From Cotesia glomerata (taxonomy: Eukaryota > Arthropoda > Insecta > Hymenoptera > Braconidae), in contig NC_058163.1 of the NCBI RefSeq assembly GCF_020080835.1, forward strand, positions 4,313,318 to 4,377,317: 64,000 nucleotides of DNA, given 5' to 3'. The notes under the pieces are model-generated. The model was given only the letters and a program-made list of their open reading frames with translations. It was not told the DNA's origin and ran no database searches. Shown piece after piece: positions 1-11,770 of this stretch; position 1 is the first letter of the stretch, and every line of letters begins with the position of its first letter. The position numbers were made by a program, and so were the translations under genes.

Positions 1-239
1 GTCGAGCACGCTAAACCTTGTCTATAATTTTATTCACTAGACGCTGAATCAAAACTACCCTCTAGGCATGTAATTGTATAAATTTTTCTATATTATTACT
101 GTTATTTATAATTTATATTTGTATATTTTATATTTGTTCAATAAATTACAATAATTAAAGTGATTTATTTTATTAAATGTTAGATTAATAAATAATTTTT
201 ACTAACACTTAACCTAAAATCTAACAAATTAGGGAACAG
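1..239 (+). other. Intron of the KIF21-like gene (left edge)
   Basis: AT-rich DNA before a CAG acceptor at 237-239. The following exon is open from its first base and starts in phase 0, so this is intron. The motor and coiled-coil exons must lie left of the window. Confidence 0.7.
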
Positions 240-3200
240 GTGGCGCAAATGGAGATTTCTTCGCCACCTGGATCGCCTACCATCTATAGGCGATTCAATA
301 GTCGTGAAGAAAATGTCTTCTCGAGGCTAACTGCCGCTAGACAACCACTGATGACAGATCCGCAACCAAGCAAGGGTATTATATCACCGTACCCTGGGAA
401 AGTTCAACCACGAGCGATGTTACAGTGCAGCCACGTAGCGGAAGGTCACGGTAAAGCTGTTCTGGCTATTGACGTTACACCTAATCTATTATTCAGCGGC
501 TCGAAAGGTATTTATAAAGCGGTTTATTATTCAAGTTCAGGGAATTTATTAACTACTTTTTAACTTTTTAATTGCTAAATTTTTTTTTATTTCTATATAT
601 CCAATTTATACAATCGGGTTGAGGTTAAAAGTTCAAAAAAATTTTTTATTGCGTAATTTTAAAATTTGTGGTTGTATTAATTTTATAAAATTTTCAGGAT
701 TTCTTTTTAAATTTCAATTTTTTTCAGAATACAATTTAAATCTAGACAGATCTAATTATATTTGGTCAGATCTGATTAAATGTGATTTTATGAAGCTTAG
801 GCAACACTAAATATGATCAGATCTGATCAAATTTAACCAAAAAACTTCAGATCTGGTCAGATTTGGCCATACAATGTTAGATCTGATCAAAAAAACTATA
901 TTTGGAGTGAATGCATAAAAAATGATCAGATCTGAACAGATTTGGCTAAATAACAGAAGATCTGATTGGATATAACATTATTTGTAGTTGATTCATCATT
1001 AAAGTAAATCAGATCTGATTGTACCTAACTACAGAATACTAGATCTGATCAGATCTAACTATTAAACGTAAGATTTGATCAAATTTGACCATAAAACGTC
1101 AGATCTGATCAAATTTGACCATTAAACACCAAATCTGACAAGATATAAACATATTTGTTTTAAATATATCATTAAATATGATCAAATCTACTTGTTTGGC
1201 CATTTAACGTCAGATTTGGTCATTTTTTATCACAAAATATCAGATCTGATCGAATATGTCATTTTTATGTCTATAAATATTGAATATTGAATATGTCAAT
1301 ATTTACACTGATTATATTGTTAAAAACGATAAGAATTAATCATTTCAACGCAATTAACGTCAGATCTGATCAAAATTAACTGAATAACGTCAGATTTGAT
1401 AAGATTTGGCTACTCAATATCAGATCTGATGAAATATAATATTATCTGAAGTAATCGCATTATTAAAAAAGATCAGATCTGATCATTTCTGGTCAAAAAC
1501 AACTACAGAATACTAGATTTAATCAGATCTAACTATTAAACGTAAGATCTGATCAAATTTTACCATAAAATGTCAGATCTGAAAAGATATAAGCATATCT
1601 GCCCTAAATATACAATTAAATATGATCAGACCTAATTGTCTGATTATTTAACGTTAGATTTTATCATTTTCGGTCACAATATCTCAGATCTGATTCAACA
1701 TGACAATATTTACTCTGAATATATAGTCAAAAACGATCAGATTTGATTATATCAAGGCAGTTAATGTCAAATCTGATTAAAATTGACCAAATAACATCAG
1801 ATTTGATAAGATTTGGATAATCAATATGAAATCTAATGAAATATTATAATATCTGAAGTAATTGAATTATAAAAAAAGATCAGATCTGATCATTTCTGGT
1901 CAAATAACGTCAATCTGATTGAATTTAACATTATTTGTACTCAATACATTATTTAAGTACATCAGATTTGGCTACATCTAACTACAGAATGCTAAATTTG
2001 ATCAGATCTGACTATTGAACGTAAGATGTGATCAAATTTGACCATATAACATCAGATCTGACAAAATATAAGCATATCTGTCCTAAATATACCATTAAAT
2101 ATTATTAGATCTAATTGTTTGATCATTTAACGTCAGATTTGGCCACAAGATCTTAGATCTGATCGGATATGACAATACTTACACTCAATATGTTGTCAAA
2201 AACCATCATATTTAATCATTAATCATATTAACGCAATTCACGTCAGATCTGATCAGATTTTACCAAATAACGTCAGATTTGATAAGATTTAGCTACTAAA
2301 TATCAGATCTGATGAAATATGATAATCTCTAAAGTAATCGTATTATTAAAAAGGATCAGATCCGATCATTTTTGGTCAAATCATGTCAGATCTGATCATT
2401 TTTTATCATATGATCTCTGATCTGAACAAACATAAATATATCTGTTTTAAATTTATAATTAAATATGATCAGGTCTGATTACATTTAATGTAATTTTTTT
2501 TTAACAAAAAATGTTAACTCACTATTATATTTTATTTTCAGATCGAACGGTCAAAGTATGGGACCTTGGAACGGGTTTGGAGAACATGACGTTGTCAGGT
2601 CACCCAAACAATGTAGTAGCTGTGAAATATTCACGGCTCAATAACTTACTATTCAGTGTCTCAGCGGCTTACGTCAAAGTCTGGGATTTGAGAGCTGCAA
2701 ATTCGTGTGTAAAAACTCTGTTTTCTTCGGGACAGTCCCAAAATGGGTCACTGTCCCACGCAACCCCTTCAAGAACGCTGCAACTGCCAGTAGGAGAGAA
2801 TGCAATCAACGATTTGGCACTTAGTCTCGATGAACATGAGCTGTATACTACTTCAAGCGACAAAGTAAAGACCTGGGACCTTCGGAAGTTGACCAACACT
2901 GGCAGATTTAATACGCCTCATAATGCTGCAGTAATGTGTCTCGCGGTGGCTAATGACGGCAGGATTATCACTGGTAGTAAAGATCATCTGATTTCGCTGA
3001 TTGATAAGAACACTTCAATACAAGCAGTTAGTCTTGCTCCGCCACATTATGACGGAGTTGAGTGTCTTGCTCCTAGTGGATCAATACTTTTCTCAGGTAA
3101 GCATAATCTTTTTTTATCATATAGGATCATATATGATCATAGGTGACTTTCACATAAGTCATATATAATCGTTAAAAACAATAGAATTATCACATACGAT

Positions 3201-6200
3201 TATATATGATCATATATTACCATCACATACAATTAAATACGATCATAAATAACATAAGTAAAACCATATAAGATCATATAATTATAAATCACATTTACAT
3301 ACAATCATAAATGATCCTAGATTACATATGTTCATATGAACATCAAATACGGTCATATGTGATCAAATCTGTTTCTGTATGGCCATAAAATATGATTATA
3401 TGTGATTCTAGACCATATATTGTCGTATGTGACCATATGGATCATATTAGACCATATAGGTCATATATGATCATATAGATCATATATGACCATATAAATC
3501 ATATAGATCATATATGATCATATAGATCATATAAATCATATAGATCATATAGATCATATATGATCATATAGATCATATATAATCATATAGATTAGGGTGG
3601 GCCAAAAAAAACTTAATTTTTTTTTCTTTAGCTACCGCGAAAATATCGTCCAAGATGACGAAAAAAAAATTCTGGTAGAGTTTGAGCTCTTAATATCAAT
3701 ATCTATAGGTGTCACATGGTGATTTTTGATTTCTTATTTAAATAACACGGGAATTTTTTTTGTTTTTTTTTTGGAATTTTGATGTATCTCAACGAGTTAT
3801 GTGTGGTAAAAATAAATAGATATTTTTGTAGGAAATTGAACGGCCTACAAAAAAGGTCTGATATAATTTTTCGCTAAGTCAACTCGGTTAAAAGTTATTC
3901 GCAGTTAAAATTCAATTTAAAATAATATACGATGACTTTCACAATTTTTTATACTTTTTAACAATAAAACGGCTTAAAATCATAAAACAACATAGTTTTC
4001 GTGATTTTTCTCATTTTTACTTACCAAAATTATTGAGAAAAACTTATGTCATATAGCACACAATTCACATAAAAGCGTTGAAAACTGATTTCAATGTAGT
4101 CGGAAGTATTGTAAAGATTTTTGATGCGATTATATCTATTATTTATTAATTTGCTGTTACACGGAGAAAATAAAACAGCAATGATTACTATTCCGTACAA
4201 ACATTAGAAAAATGCTCATAGTCAGTAGTGAGTGCTGTACGAAACACGACTGCTTAGTGCCAGAACACGACTCAGTAGTGTGCAGACAATAATCAGTATT
4301 TTTAATGTAGCGCTCTCTACTGTCCCAAACATTTTAACCTCATTTTCTTCCAAAACAGTACTGAGTACTGCACAAAATAGTAATCAGTGTTGTTTTTTTT
4401 TCTCCGTGTACCCGCTTGCTTCGCTGAGCGCTTTGTAGAATTGCATTTTTAGATCTAGACTTGAAATTTAATTGGAGTATTATTTTGATTTGCACAGATT
4501 CCAAATGGAGCATTGAAAGTTTAAGTTGAAGTCATTGCAAGTCTCATAAGTGAAGTTGAAATCTAACTAGCTGCAAATGCGAAGAATTTTTCTGTTATTC
4601 AAAATTTTTTTAGTGACATCAATTTTTTATATAAAATAAATTTAACATGTTTTTTACAAATTCTATTTAAATAATTAGCCAAATTTATTTTTTATATATC
4701 AAATGTTTGGAAAATTCATTCATTTTCATCTGTTACAAACCCGCGATCTCGCAATAAGAAAAATTTATCGGTTATGTGATCAGCAAAAATAACATGTTAT
4801 TTCCATGCATGTATGTAAAATTCTTAGTCCGTTGACTGAATAACTATTATTAATATTAAGTTTTAAAAACCTTATAATGACTTTTCCCCTGCTGCCAGAG
4901 AGACGATTTTTGTAAGGAAATTTTTAGAAAATTTCATTGAAACCCAATAGACTTATCCTAAATTTCATGTCTCAAAAAGTCTTAGTTTATAAACAACAAC
5001 ATTTTTGCTATTCTACACATTTCTCTGAAACAGTCAGCATATGAAGTCAATTATCGCGGAATTTGTTTTTAGCTAATATCTAATTATTAAGGGGTTATAC
5101 GCAGTTGCAAAGCTAAAAAAACAACATTTTTTGATGAATTTTTTCTAGACACAGTTTTTAATTATCAATTACAAGTGATGGTTATTTAAATAGAGCCTAC
5201 TTTCAAGAATACAATAGCGCGTCAATCATGTAAAAATATAAATGTGCACCGCTCCTGTAGAAGATGTTCTGAACGACCTCTAAAAAAAAGGCGCTTGGCG
5301 GTGATCTCCATTTCGGTGGTTTGGATTATCTGAAATCAAAAAATATGGTGAATTCTTTTACAGGATAGATTAATGCAGGTATTGGACGAAGGAATAAGAA
5401 AAATTTTGATTTTTGACAAATGGCGTCTATTTGTAAAAAATTTTTCGTTTTTGTTGAAAAACAATTTTCCAAATTGTTAAAAAAAAAATAGTAATAATTT
5501 TTTTGAATCTTATTCCTTCGTCCAATACCTGCATTAATCTATCCTGTAAAAGAATTCACCATATTTTTTGATTTCAGATAATCCAAACCACCGAAATGGA
5601 GATCACCGCCAAGCGCCTTTTTTTTAGAGGTCGTTCAGAACATCTTCTACAGGAGCGGTGCACATTTATATTTTTACATGATTGACGCGCTATTGTATTC
5701 TTGAAAGTAGGCTCTATTTAAATGACCATCACTTGTAATTGATAATTAAAAACTGTGTCTAGAAAAAATTCATCAAAAAATGTTGTTTTTTTAGCTTTGC
5801 AACTGCGTATAACTTCTTAAGAAAAAAAAAATTCAAATCGGTTGACCCTGGAGGCCATTTCTGGAATTTTCTGTTTCTCTTGAGATTCTATCAAATTTTA
5901 TTTCTGTACACAGAAAAGGAAGTAGAATTTATTGAAATCCGTATTGAGATGATCTCTACATGACCAATAAAAGACTACTACCAAATTAAGTCTGTAGGAA
6001 CTATAGCTAGTAAATTTAAAATTTTCATTGTTAACACCCACCCCCGCAATCCATATTGGGAGTAGGTTATCATATAACATAAATTTTTTTCAATAAATTT
6101 GGGAAGTAAAAACGAGAAAAATCACAAAAAATATGTTGTTTTATGATTTTAAGCCGTTTTATTGTTAAAAAGTATAAAAAATTATGAAAGTCATCGTATA

Positions 6201-7514
6201 TTATTTTAAGTTGAATTTTAACTGCGAATAACTTTTAACCGAGTTGACTTAGCGAAAAATTATATCAGACCTTTTTTGTAGGCCGTTCAATTTCCTACAA
6301 AAATATCTATTTATTTTTACCACACAATAACTCGTTAAGATAAATCAAAATTCCAAAAAAAAAAAAAAAAAATTCCCGTGTTATTTAAATGGGAAATCAA
6401 AAATCACCATGTGACACCTCTAGATATTGATATTAAGAGCTCAAACTCTACCAGAATTTTTTTTTCGTCATCTTGGACGATATTTTCGCGGTAGCTAAAG
6501 AAAAAAAAATTTAAAAGTTTTTTTTGGCCCACCTTAATATAGATCATATATGGTCATATGGATCATATATGGTCATATGGATCATATATGGTTATATGGA
6601 TCATATATAGTCTTATGGATCATAATGGTCACATGAACCATATGTGACCGTATAGATCATATGTGATCATATGGTTCATATATGACCATATGGGTCACAT
6701 GTGTCCGAGACTCATTTATGGGTTATATGTGACCCATATGGATCATTTATGGTCATATGGATTATATGTGACCATATGGATCATATATGGTTATATGGAT
6801 CATTTAGATTATATGTGACCATATAGAACATATGTGACCATATAGATCATATGTGACTATATGGGACATATGTGACCATATAGATCATATACGACCGTGA
6901 CTCATGTATGGGTCATATGTGACTAAATATGACCATATTTGTGAATCACATATGGTCAATTTGATCATCACATATGATCAGATATGGATTATCTTCTCAA
7001 AATAAAATTTCTTTTAAAACTTGACTCATTAAATATCTTCTTGAAAAATTTTTTTTTTATTTTAGGCTCTAGGGATATGTGTATAAAGCGTTGGGACTTG
7101 AGCAAAATGGAACTAGTGCAATCTATAAATAACGCCCATAAAGACTGGATCCTGGGTCTCTGTACAATAAACGCCGGTTCTGTAATGATTTCCGGCTGTC
7201 GAGGAGGAATTCTTCGGTTCTGGTCAGTATCCCGAGAATCAACGGGTGAATGCAATCTTCTTGGAGAAGTTCGGGCCCACGAATCAGCGATAAACGCGGT
7301 GGTGACCAATCAACAGCATATTTTCACCGCCAGCAAGTGAGTACTAGTTTATAGGATTGATTAATTAGACATCATCAATTTATGATCGACAATTTCTATT
7401 AGAATAGAGCTTAAAGCTATAAGATACTTTATTGATTGCAGCTCGGGAGAAATTAAGCTCTGGCGAGTCCCAGATCCTTTTCCCTTGATGTCAATGTCCA
7501 CAATGTCCATCTAG
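240..7514 (+). CDS. Klp31E/KIF21: KIF21-type kinesin, C-terminal WD40 exons (5' partial)
   Basis: Spliced from 240-507, 2542-3096, 7066-7336 and then 7442-7514 (or 7705-7789, see the alternative exon). All junctions are GT-AG and phases agree (1, 1, 2). The first exon ends a linker (ENVFSRLTAARQP) and enters the propeller (QCSHVAEGHGKAVLAIDVTP). Later exons give WD blades with KVWDL, KTWDL, IKRWDL and ILRFWSV dipeptides, plus the family signatures SGHPNNVV, ITGSKDH, PPHYDG, NAHKDW and SGCRGGIL. These match the seven-bladed WD40 domain of KIF21A/B, plus-end-directed kinesins that limit microtubule growth in axons and cilia. The motor domain and coiled coils lie outside the window. Introns of 2.0 and 4.0 kb are filled with satellite-like DNA and a foldback element. 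The assignment to KIF21 rather than another WD40 protein rests on remembered family motifs and is strong. Confidence 0.9.
740..2480. repeat. AGATCTGATC satellite-like array with higher-order period
   Basis: Dozens of degenerate units of about 30 bp carry AGATCTGATC followed by AAATTTGACC or similar. Larger blocks recur: ACTACAGAATACTAGA near 1030, 1500 and 1980, and GTAATCGCATTATTAAAAA near 1452, 1859 and 2333. This gives a higher-order period of roughly 410-480 bp. The array fills most of the first KIF21-like intron in the window. Confidence 0.85.
3150..3592. repeat. ATATGATCATATAGATC array, left part
   Basis: Tandem palindromic units of the form GATCATATAGATCATATATG fill the KIF21-like intron. 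The same array resumes at 6540, beyond the inserted foldback element. Confidence 0.85.
3595..6534. mobile_element. 2.9-kb long-inverted-repeat (foldback) DNA element
   Basis: The ends GGGTGGGCCAAAAAAAAC and its complement are flanked by TA on both sides (3593-3594, 6535-6536). The inverted repeats are about 460 bp and nearly identical (3595-4056 versus 6075-6534). No plausible transposase frame exists inside, so it is non-autonomous. It interrupts the ATATGATC array. The superfamily is uncertain; a TA duplication would suit Tc1/mariner-like elements. Confidence 0.8.
5091..5816. mobile_element. Nested 726-bp foldback element with TTAA flanks
   Basis: Arms of about 310 bp pair almost perfectly (GTTATACGCAGTTGCAAAGC at the left, its complement at the right) around a loop of about 100 bp. 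Both ends sit next to TTAA (5087-5090, 5817-5820). This is a piggyBac-style target, so it may be a separate insertion inside the larger element. Confidence 0.7.
6540..6990. repeat. ATATGATCATATGGATC array, right part
   Basis: Continuation of the 3150-3592 array, with units such as GATCATATATGGTCATATG. It ends about 75 bp before the exon at 7066. Confidence 0.85.
7442..7514 (+). CDS. KIF21-like terminal exon, version A
   Basis: The donor at 7337 (AA|GTGAGT) joins in phase 2 to the acceptor CAG at 7439-7441. This gives N-SGEIKLWRVPDPFPLMSMS and a TAG at 7512-7514. IKLW supplies the last propeller strand. The intron is only 105 bp. Exon B begins 190 bp further on, inside what would be this exon's 3' UTR. 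Confidence 0.75.
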
Positions 7515-7704
7515 CTCTTGCTGATTTGCCTGACTAATTATTTTGCTTTTTTATCATTGTTATATTCATAATCATTATCATTATCATAAGCTTATTTATT
7601 TAATTATTTGCACTCATCAATTCATTATTATTCATGCATCACTTTTTTTTCCTTTTGCATGGGATTTATTATTCCGCTGATGATCAACAACACTCGCCGA
7701 TCAG

Positions 7705-7789
7705 TGATGGAACTATAAGACTCTGGAGCTATTTCAATAAACGTGACCAGCCACGTACCTTTCAGCGAAGCAACTCCTTAAAATGCTAA
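7705..7789 (+). CDS. KIF21-like terminal exon, version B (alternative)
   Basis: The same donor can join to the AG at 7703-7704. This reads N-DGTIRLWSYFNKRDQPRT and continues to a TAA at 7787-7789 (27 codons). The AG is the first one after the pyrimidine tract at about 7647-7658, with roughly 45 bases of AG-free sequence between, as expected for a distant branch point. Both terminal exons encode an equivalent closing WD strand (IKLW or IRLW) with different tails, so this is mutually exclusive acceptor choice rather than a decayed copy. Confidence 0.65.
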
Positions 7790-7959
7790 CAGTTACCACC
7801 AATGGAAACTGTAACTGTCGACAGAATTAGTAATCAAGATAATAATGAGTATTTGATTTAATTACTGGCCTATATTGGGGTTAGTTCATTGCATTTATCC
7901 GTTCTGTAACGACTCGAGGATTTTTATTCTTTTATATTTATTTTATTTCTTATTTATAT

Positions 7960-8835
7960 ATATGATGTTCCTGGAACGGATCATGTTCCTGAAACGGATC
8001 ATGTTCCTGGAACTAAACATTTTCTTAGAACTGATTATGTCCCTAGAACAGACCATGTTCCTAGAACTGATCATGTTCTAGGAACTGATCTTGTTCCTAA
8101 TACTGAATATGTTCCTAGAACTGACCATGTTCTTGGAACTGATAATGTTCGTGGAACTGATCATGTTATTGGGACTGATCATGTTATGAACAATGATAAA
8201 TGGTCATATTCCTGATCATGTTCTCAGCACTGACCATATTCCTGGCACTAATTATGTTCCCAGCACTAATCATGTTCCGAACCATGATCATGTTCCTAGC
8301 ACTGATGTGGTTCTAAGCATAAATACTGTTCCAATGATCATGTTCCTAGAACTGATTATGTTCTTCGAACTGACCATGTTCCTACAACAGACCATGTTAC
8401 TAGAACTGATCATGTTCTAGGAACTGATCTTGTTCCTAATACTGAATATGTTCCTAGAACTGATTTTGTTCTTATAATTGACCATGTTTCTAGAACAGAG
8501 GCTGTTCTTAGAACTGATCATGTTGTTGGACTGACAATGTTCTTGGAACTGATCATGTTTTTGGAACCGATCATGTTCCGAACAATGATCAATGGTTATA
8601 TTCGTTGCACTGATCATGTTCCTAGCACTGAAAATCTTAAAAACAATGACTGTTCCTAGCACTGATCATAGTCCTAAAAATGATCATGTTCCTTGCACTG
8701 ATTCCGTTCCTAGCAAAAGTACTGTTCCAATGATCATGTTTCTATTACTCATCTAATTCCTTGAACTGATCGTGTTCCAAAAAATAATAATGTCACTATC
8801 ATTGATCATGTTCCTAAGCATGCTCATGTTGGATT
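7960..8835. repeat. Tandem array of ATGTTCCTAGAACTGATC units
   Basis: Degenerate units of about 18 bp run for almost 900 bp downstream of the KIF21-like stop codons, probably within the 3' UTR. A 60-bp block around GTTCTAGGAACTGATCTTG recurs at about 8064 and 8413, and another (GAACAATGAT) at about 8189 and 8580. The array therefore has a higher-order period near 350-390 bp. Short open frames here are repeat artefacts. Confidence 0.85.
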
Positions 8836-9020
8836 ATAATTAATTACCAACATTTATTGATTTTTTTATAAAAGTACTTTTTTTAAATTTAATTATAAAA
8901 TTAATTCATGCATTTTGATGATTTAAAAAATTTTTATGGATATACAGTCCTCGAGTTGACTAGTCGCAGTAATTTATTGTACTATAGTTATTCCTAATCA
9001 CTACGTAGCTATTACCAACC

Positions 9021-9026
9021 AATAAA
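9021..9026 (+). terminator. Possible polyadenylation signal of the KIF21-like gene
   Basis: An AATAAA lies after the 18-bp repeat array, the first clear one past both stop codons. Further AATAAA hexamers lie near 9260 and 9490. The actual cleavage site cannot be known from sequence. Confidence 0.3.
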
Positions 9027-9728
9027 ATAAATAATTAGATAAATGAATGACCAAATGAAGAGATTTAAATGCAGTATTGTTTGCATTTAATTTATTTATG
9101 TATAGATTTTTTTTTTACTTTTTTATCGCAAATGGTGGGAATGCAAGAGGTCATTTAAGGTTAGATTTTAAACTAAAACTGAAGAACCGTCGCCTAAATT
9201 AGATACTGGGATTATTAAGGTTAAGTATTGTTAAGTAGATATATTGTATTATATTATATTAAATAAAATAAAATTAACAGAAGGCTGTACCGAGGTTTTA
9301 ATTAAATTTTGGCAATATCTAGCTCTCATTTTATTATGAACAGATAGATTGTTCCAATAGTTATTATAATATTTATTCTCAGTACAAACAATAATAATGA
9401 ATGATTAATACTGTACAGTTGAACCTTGTTGAGGGCCTCACGTACGTGACATTGTCAGGGTTGATTGTTTAATTTTCTTCTGTAAAAATAAATAAAATAT
9501 TATTCATTATAAAAATTTTGTTTTGTCTTATTTATTTTTTTTTTATTGTTGGCAGAATTTTAATTTTTAATATTTGTTGAATTAAAATTAGATAAAAAAT
9601 TGAATATTTTTTCCCTATCTGTGAAATTTTAACCAGAATTTTAAATTAAATTTTAAAATATCAAATTGAAGGAAAAAATTTTTTTTCCAAGTCTCGAAAT
9701 TACAAAAAATTAAATTCTAACTTAAATA

Positions 9729-10716
9729 AGGTGAAAGCCCCCATTATTGACACTGTAAGAGTGATCATGAATATTTGAATTTTTTTATCGTATTTCAAAT
9801 CAATATTGTCAACTTTTTTTTATAGGACACCTTAATCATTGTTTTTACTTACATAATTTAATTAATTAACTTTAATAGCAATAAATTTAATAATTATTAT
9901 ATCAACTTAAAACCAACAGGTCGAATGTATGTATTATTATTGACAGCATAAAAAATTCAAAGAGCCGATTATTGACATACCATTGGCCCCATTATTTACA
10001 GATCTTTTATTACAGTTAAATTTATATCAACAATAATCATTTTTACTAACTAATGCAAAACTATCAATAATTTTTATTATTTTAAAATTCGTTTAAGACC
10101 TAGCTTTTCTATACTTTTACCAGGTTTTTTTTTAGCAATTTTTTCTAATCTCAAATACTCTGATTCTTATAAAATCACATGATAGTATGTAAACATTAAT
10201 ACGTTGATATGTATGTTAAGGGGGGTTGGGTAACCTTACATCATGGCCTATGTCGTTAATTGACGCAAGTTAATTTTTGTGTCCCCATCATTGACATCCG
10301 CTATTTTAAAATTAATTTTTACTCAATATAGTATAAATAAATTATTAAATCTTTATTTAAACTATAAATAATCTAAAATAATTTTAAACAATGCAATTAC
10401 ATAAAAAAAAAAAAACATTGAGAAATCTGGATTTGAAAATAAGGCCTTTCTTAACAATATTGTTAAGAAATTACAAACGTATAAGCAGTTTTGGCCGACT
10501 TGAAAAAATGAAATTTTTTTGCGGTAATTAGTTTATACCTTGGAATTAAATTTTTCTATTTTTTAATTTATATAAAATTTTTTATTTATTTTTTAAAAAT
10601 ATATAAAATTGTCATGAAATATCAACAATTGTGATTATTAATAGATTTTAACAATGAAATAATAAAATTAAATAGTGTCAATAGTGGGGGCCTTGTCAAT
10701 AATAGGGGATTTACCT
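9729..10716. mobile_element. 988-bp TA-flanked element, family AGGTAAAAGCCCC
   Basis: The ends AGGTGAAAGCCCCCATTATT and the complementary right end (TTGTCAATAATAGGGGATTT, then ACCT) are flanked by TA (9727-9728, 10717-10718). It has an AT-rich interior with no transposase. Relatives are at 17609-17827 and, reversed, at 48205-49413. Confidence 0.8.
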
Positions 10717-10737
10717 TATTAAGTTTACAAAAAAAAT

Positions 10738-11595
10738 TAGGAAAACGGTTGACCCTAAAGGCCATCCCTGCAACTTCCCGCTAATTACGTTAATACCTGG
10801 CCGCTTTTTTGAGCTCTTCGAGCTCAAAAGTACAATCTGTGTGTTGTTTTAAGCTCTCCGAGCTCAAAAAGATACCTTTTCTATGCTTTTGAGCTCTTTG
10901 AGCTCAAAAGTCTGATAGAAGTTTCATAGAACACTATTTTTTGAATGTTCATACCGCAATAACTTTTGAATGAATGAACAGATTTTTACGCGGTTGGCGG
11001 CATTCTACGTAGTTTTTTAAGCCTTATAAATAATTTTTTAAGTTTCAATTGGTCAAACTAGAAATTTCGGAGTAACTCTGAGAAAACACTTTTTTCGGTT
11101 TTCTTTCGTTCACGATATCTCTCGAACGAATCAACCGATTTTGACCGGATTGGCGGCGATCGACGTGGTTTTTTAAGGTTGAGAGCTGATTAGTTTTTGG
11201 AATCGATCGGTTGAGCCGTTTAAAAGTTATCCCAAAAAAACCACTTCAGAAAAAAATTTTTTTCCTACTTTTTTTTAGATTTCTCCAAATTTCTCAAAAT
11301 CTATCGGTCCGAATCGGTTCAAATTAACAGGAAATTTAAGTTTGGCGAAGCCCTTTCAAATGGCATCAATCGCGATGAAATCGATTCAACCGTTCAAAAG
11401 TTATAAGAGGTTTACATACTTACACACACACACACACATACATACAGAAATAGTGACACCCTCGCGGGAATAGTCAGGAAAGCTTCCTAGGACCTCAAAA
11501 CGTCGAGATCTGATGAAAACTCGATTTTCGAAAAACGGGGTAAAACCAATAACTTCCCGATTTTTTAAAATTTTCAATTTTCTTAGCGGGAAGTT
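10738..11595 (+). repeat. GAGCTC-palindrome repeat family, copy 1
   Basis: About 860 bp running from GAAAACGGTTGACCCTAAAG to CTTAGCGGGAAGTT. AACTTCCCGCTAA occurs near the left end as an inverted partner of the right end. It carries three short palindromes of the type TTTTGAGCTCTTCGAGCTC, then a CACACA tract at about 11425. Other copies are at 21148-23361 (reverse), 46163-47013 and 50912-51703. No coding frame, so it is an interspersed non-autonomous family of unknown class. Confidence 0.85.
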
Positions 11596-11770
11596 AAAAA
11601 ATCACCGAATATTTTTTTATAGAAAATACAATTCTCTCCAAAAAAGTACTAAGATATATCGCGTGCCTAAAGGTAAAAGGGCCTATAGCTAACGGTTCCG
11701 CGACATTACATCCCGCGATGTTGTATCAGCGTCATAATGTCCACGGCAAATTTGGGAATTGGGTGAATAA

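Noticed and set aside
4232..6080. Short frames inside the palindromic element (68 and 60 codons) as transposase parts
   Set aside because: Low-complexity or random composition with no DDE-like motif.
7875..8662. Several 70-80-codon frames rich in MFLELIMF-like repeats
   Set aside because: They are translations of the 18-bp tandem array, not genes.
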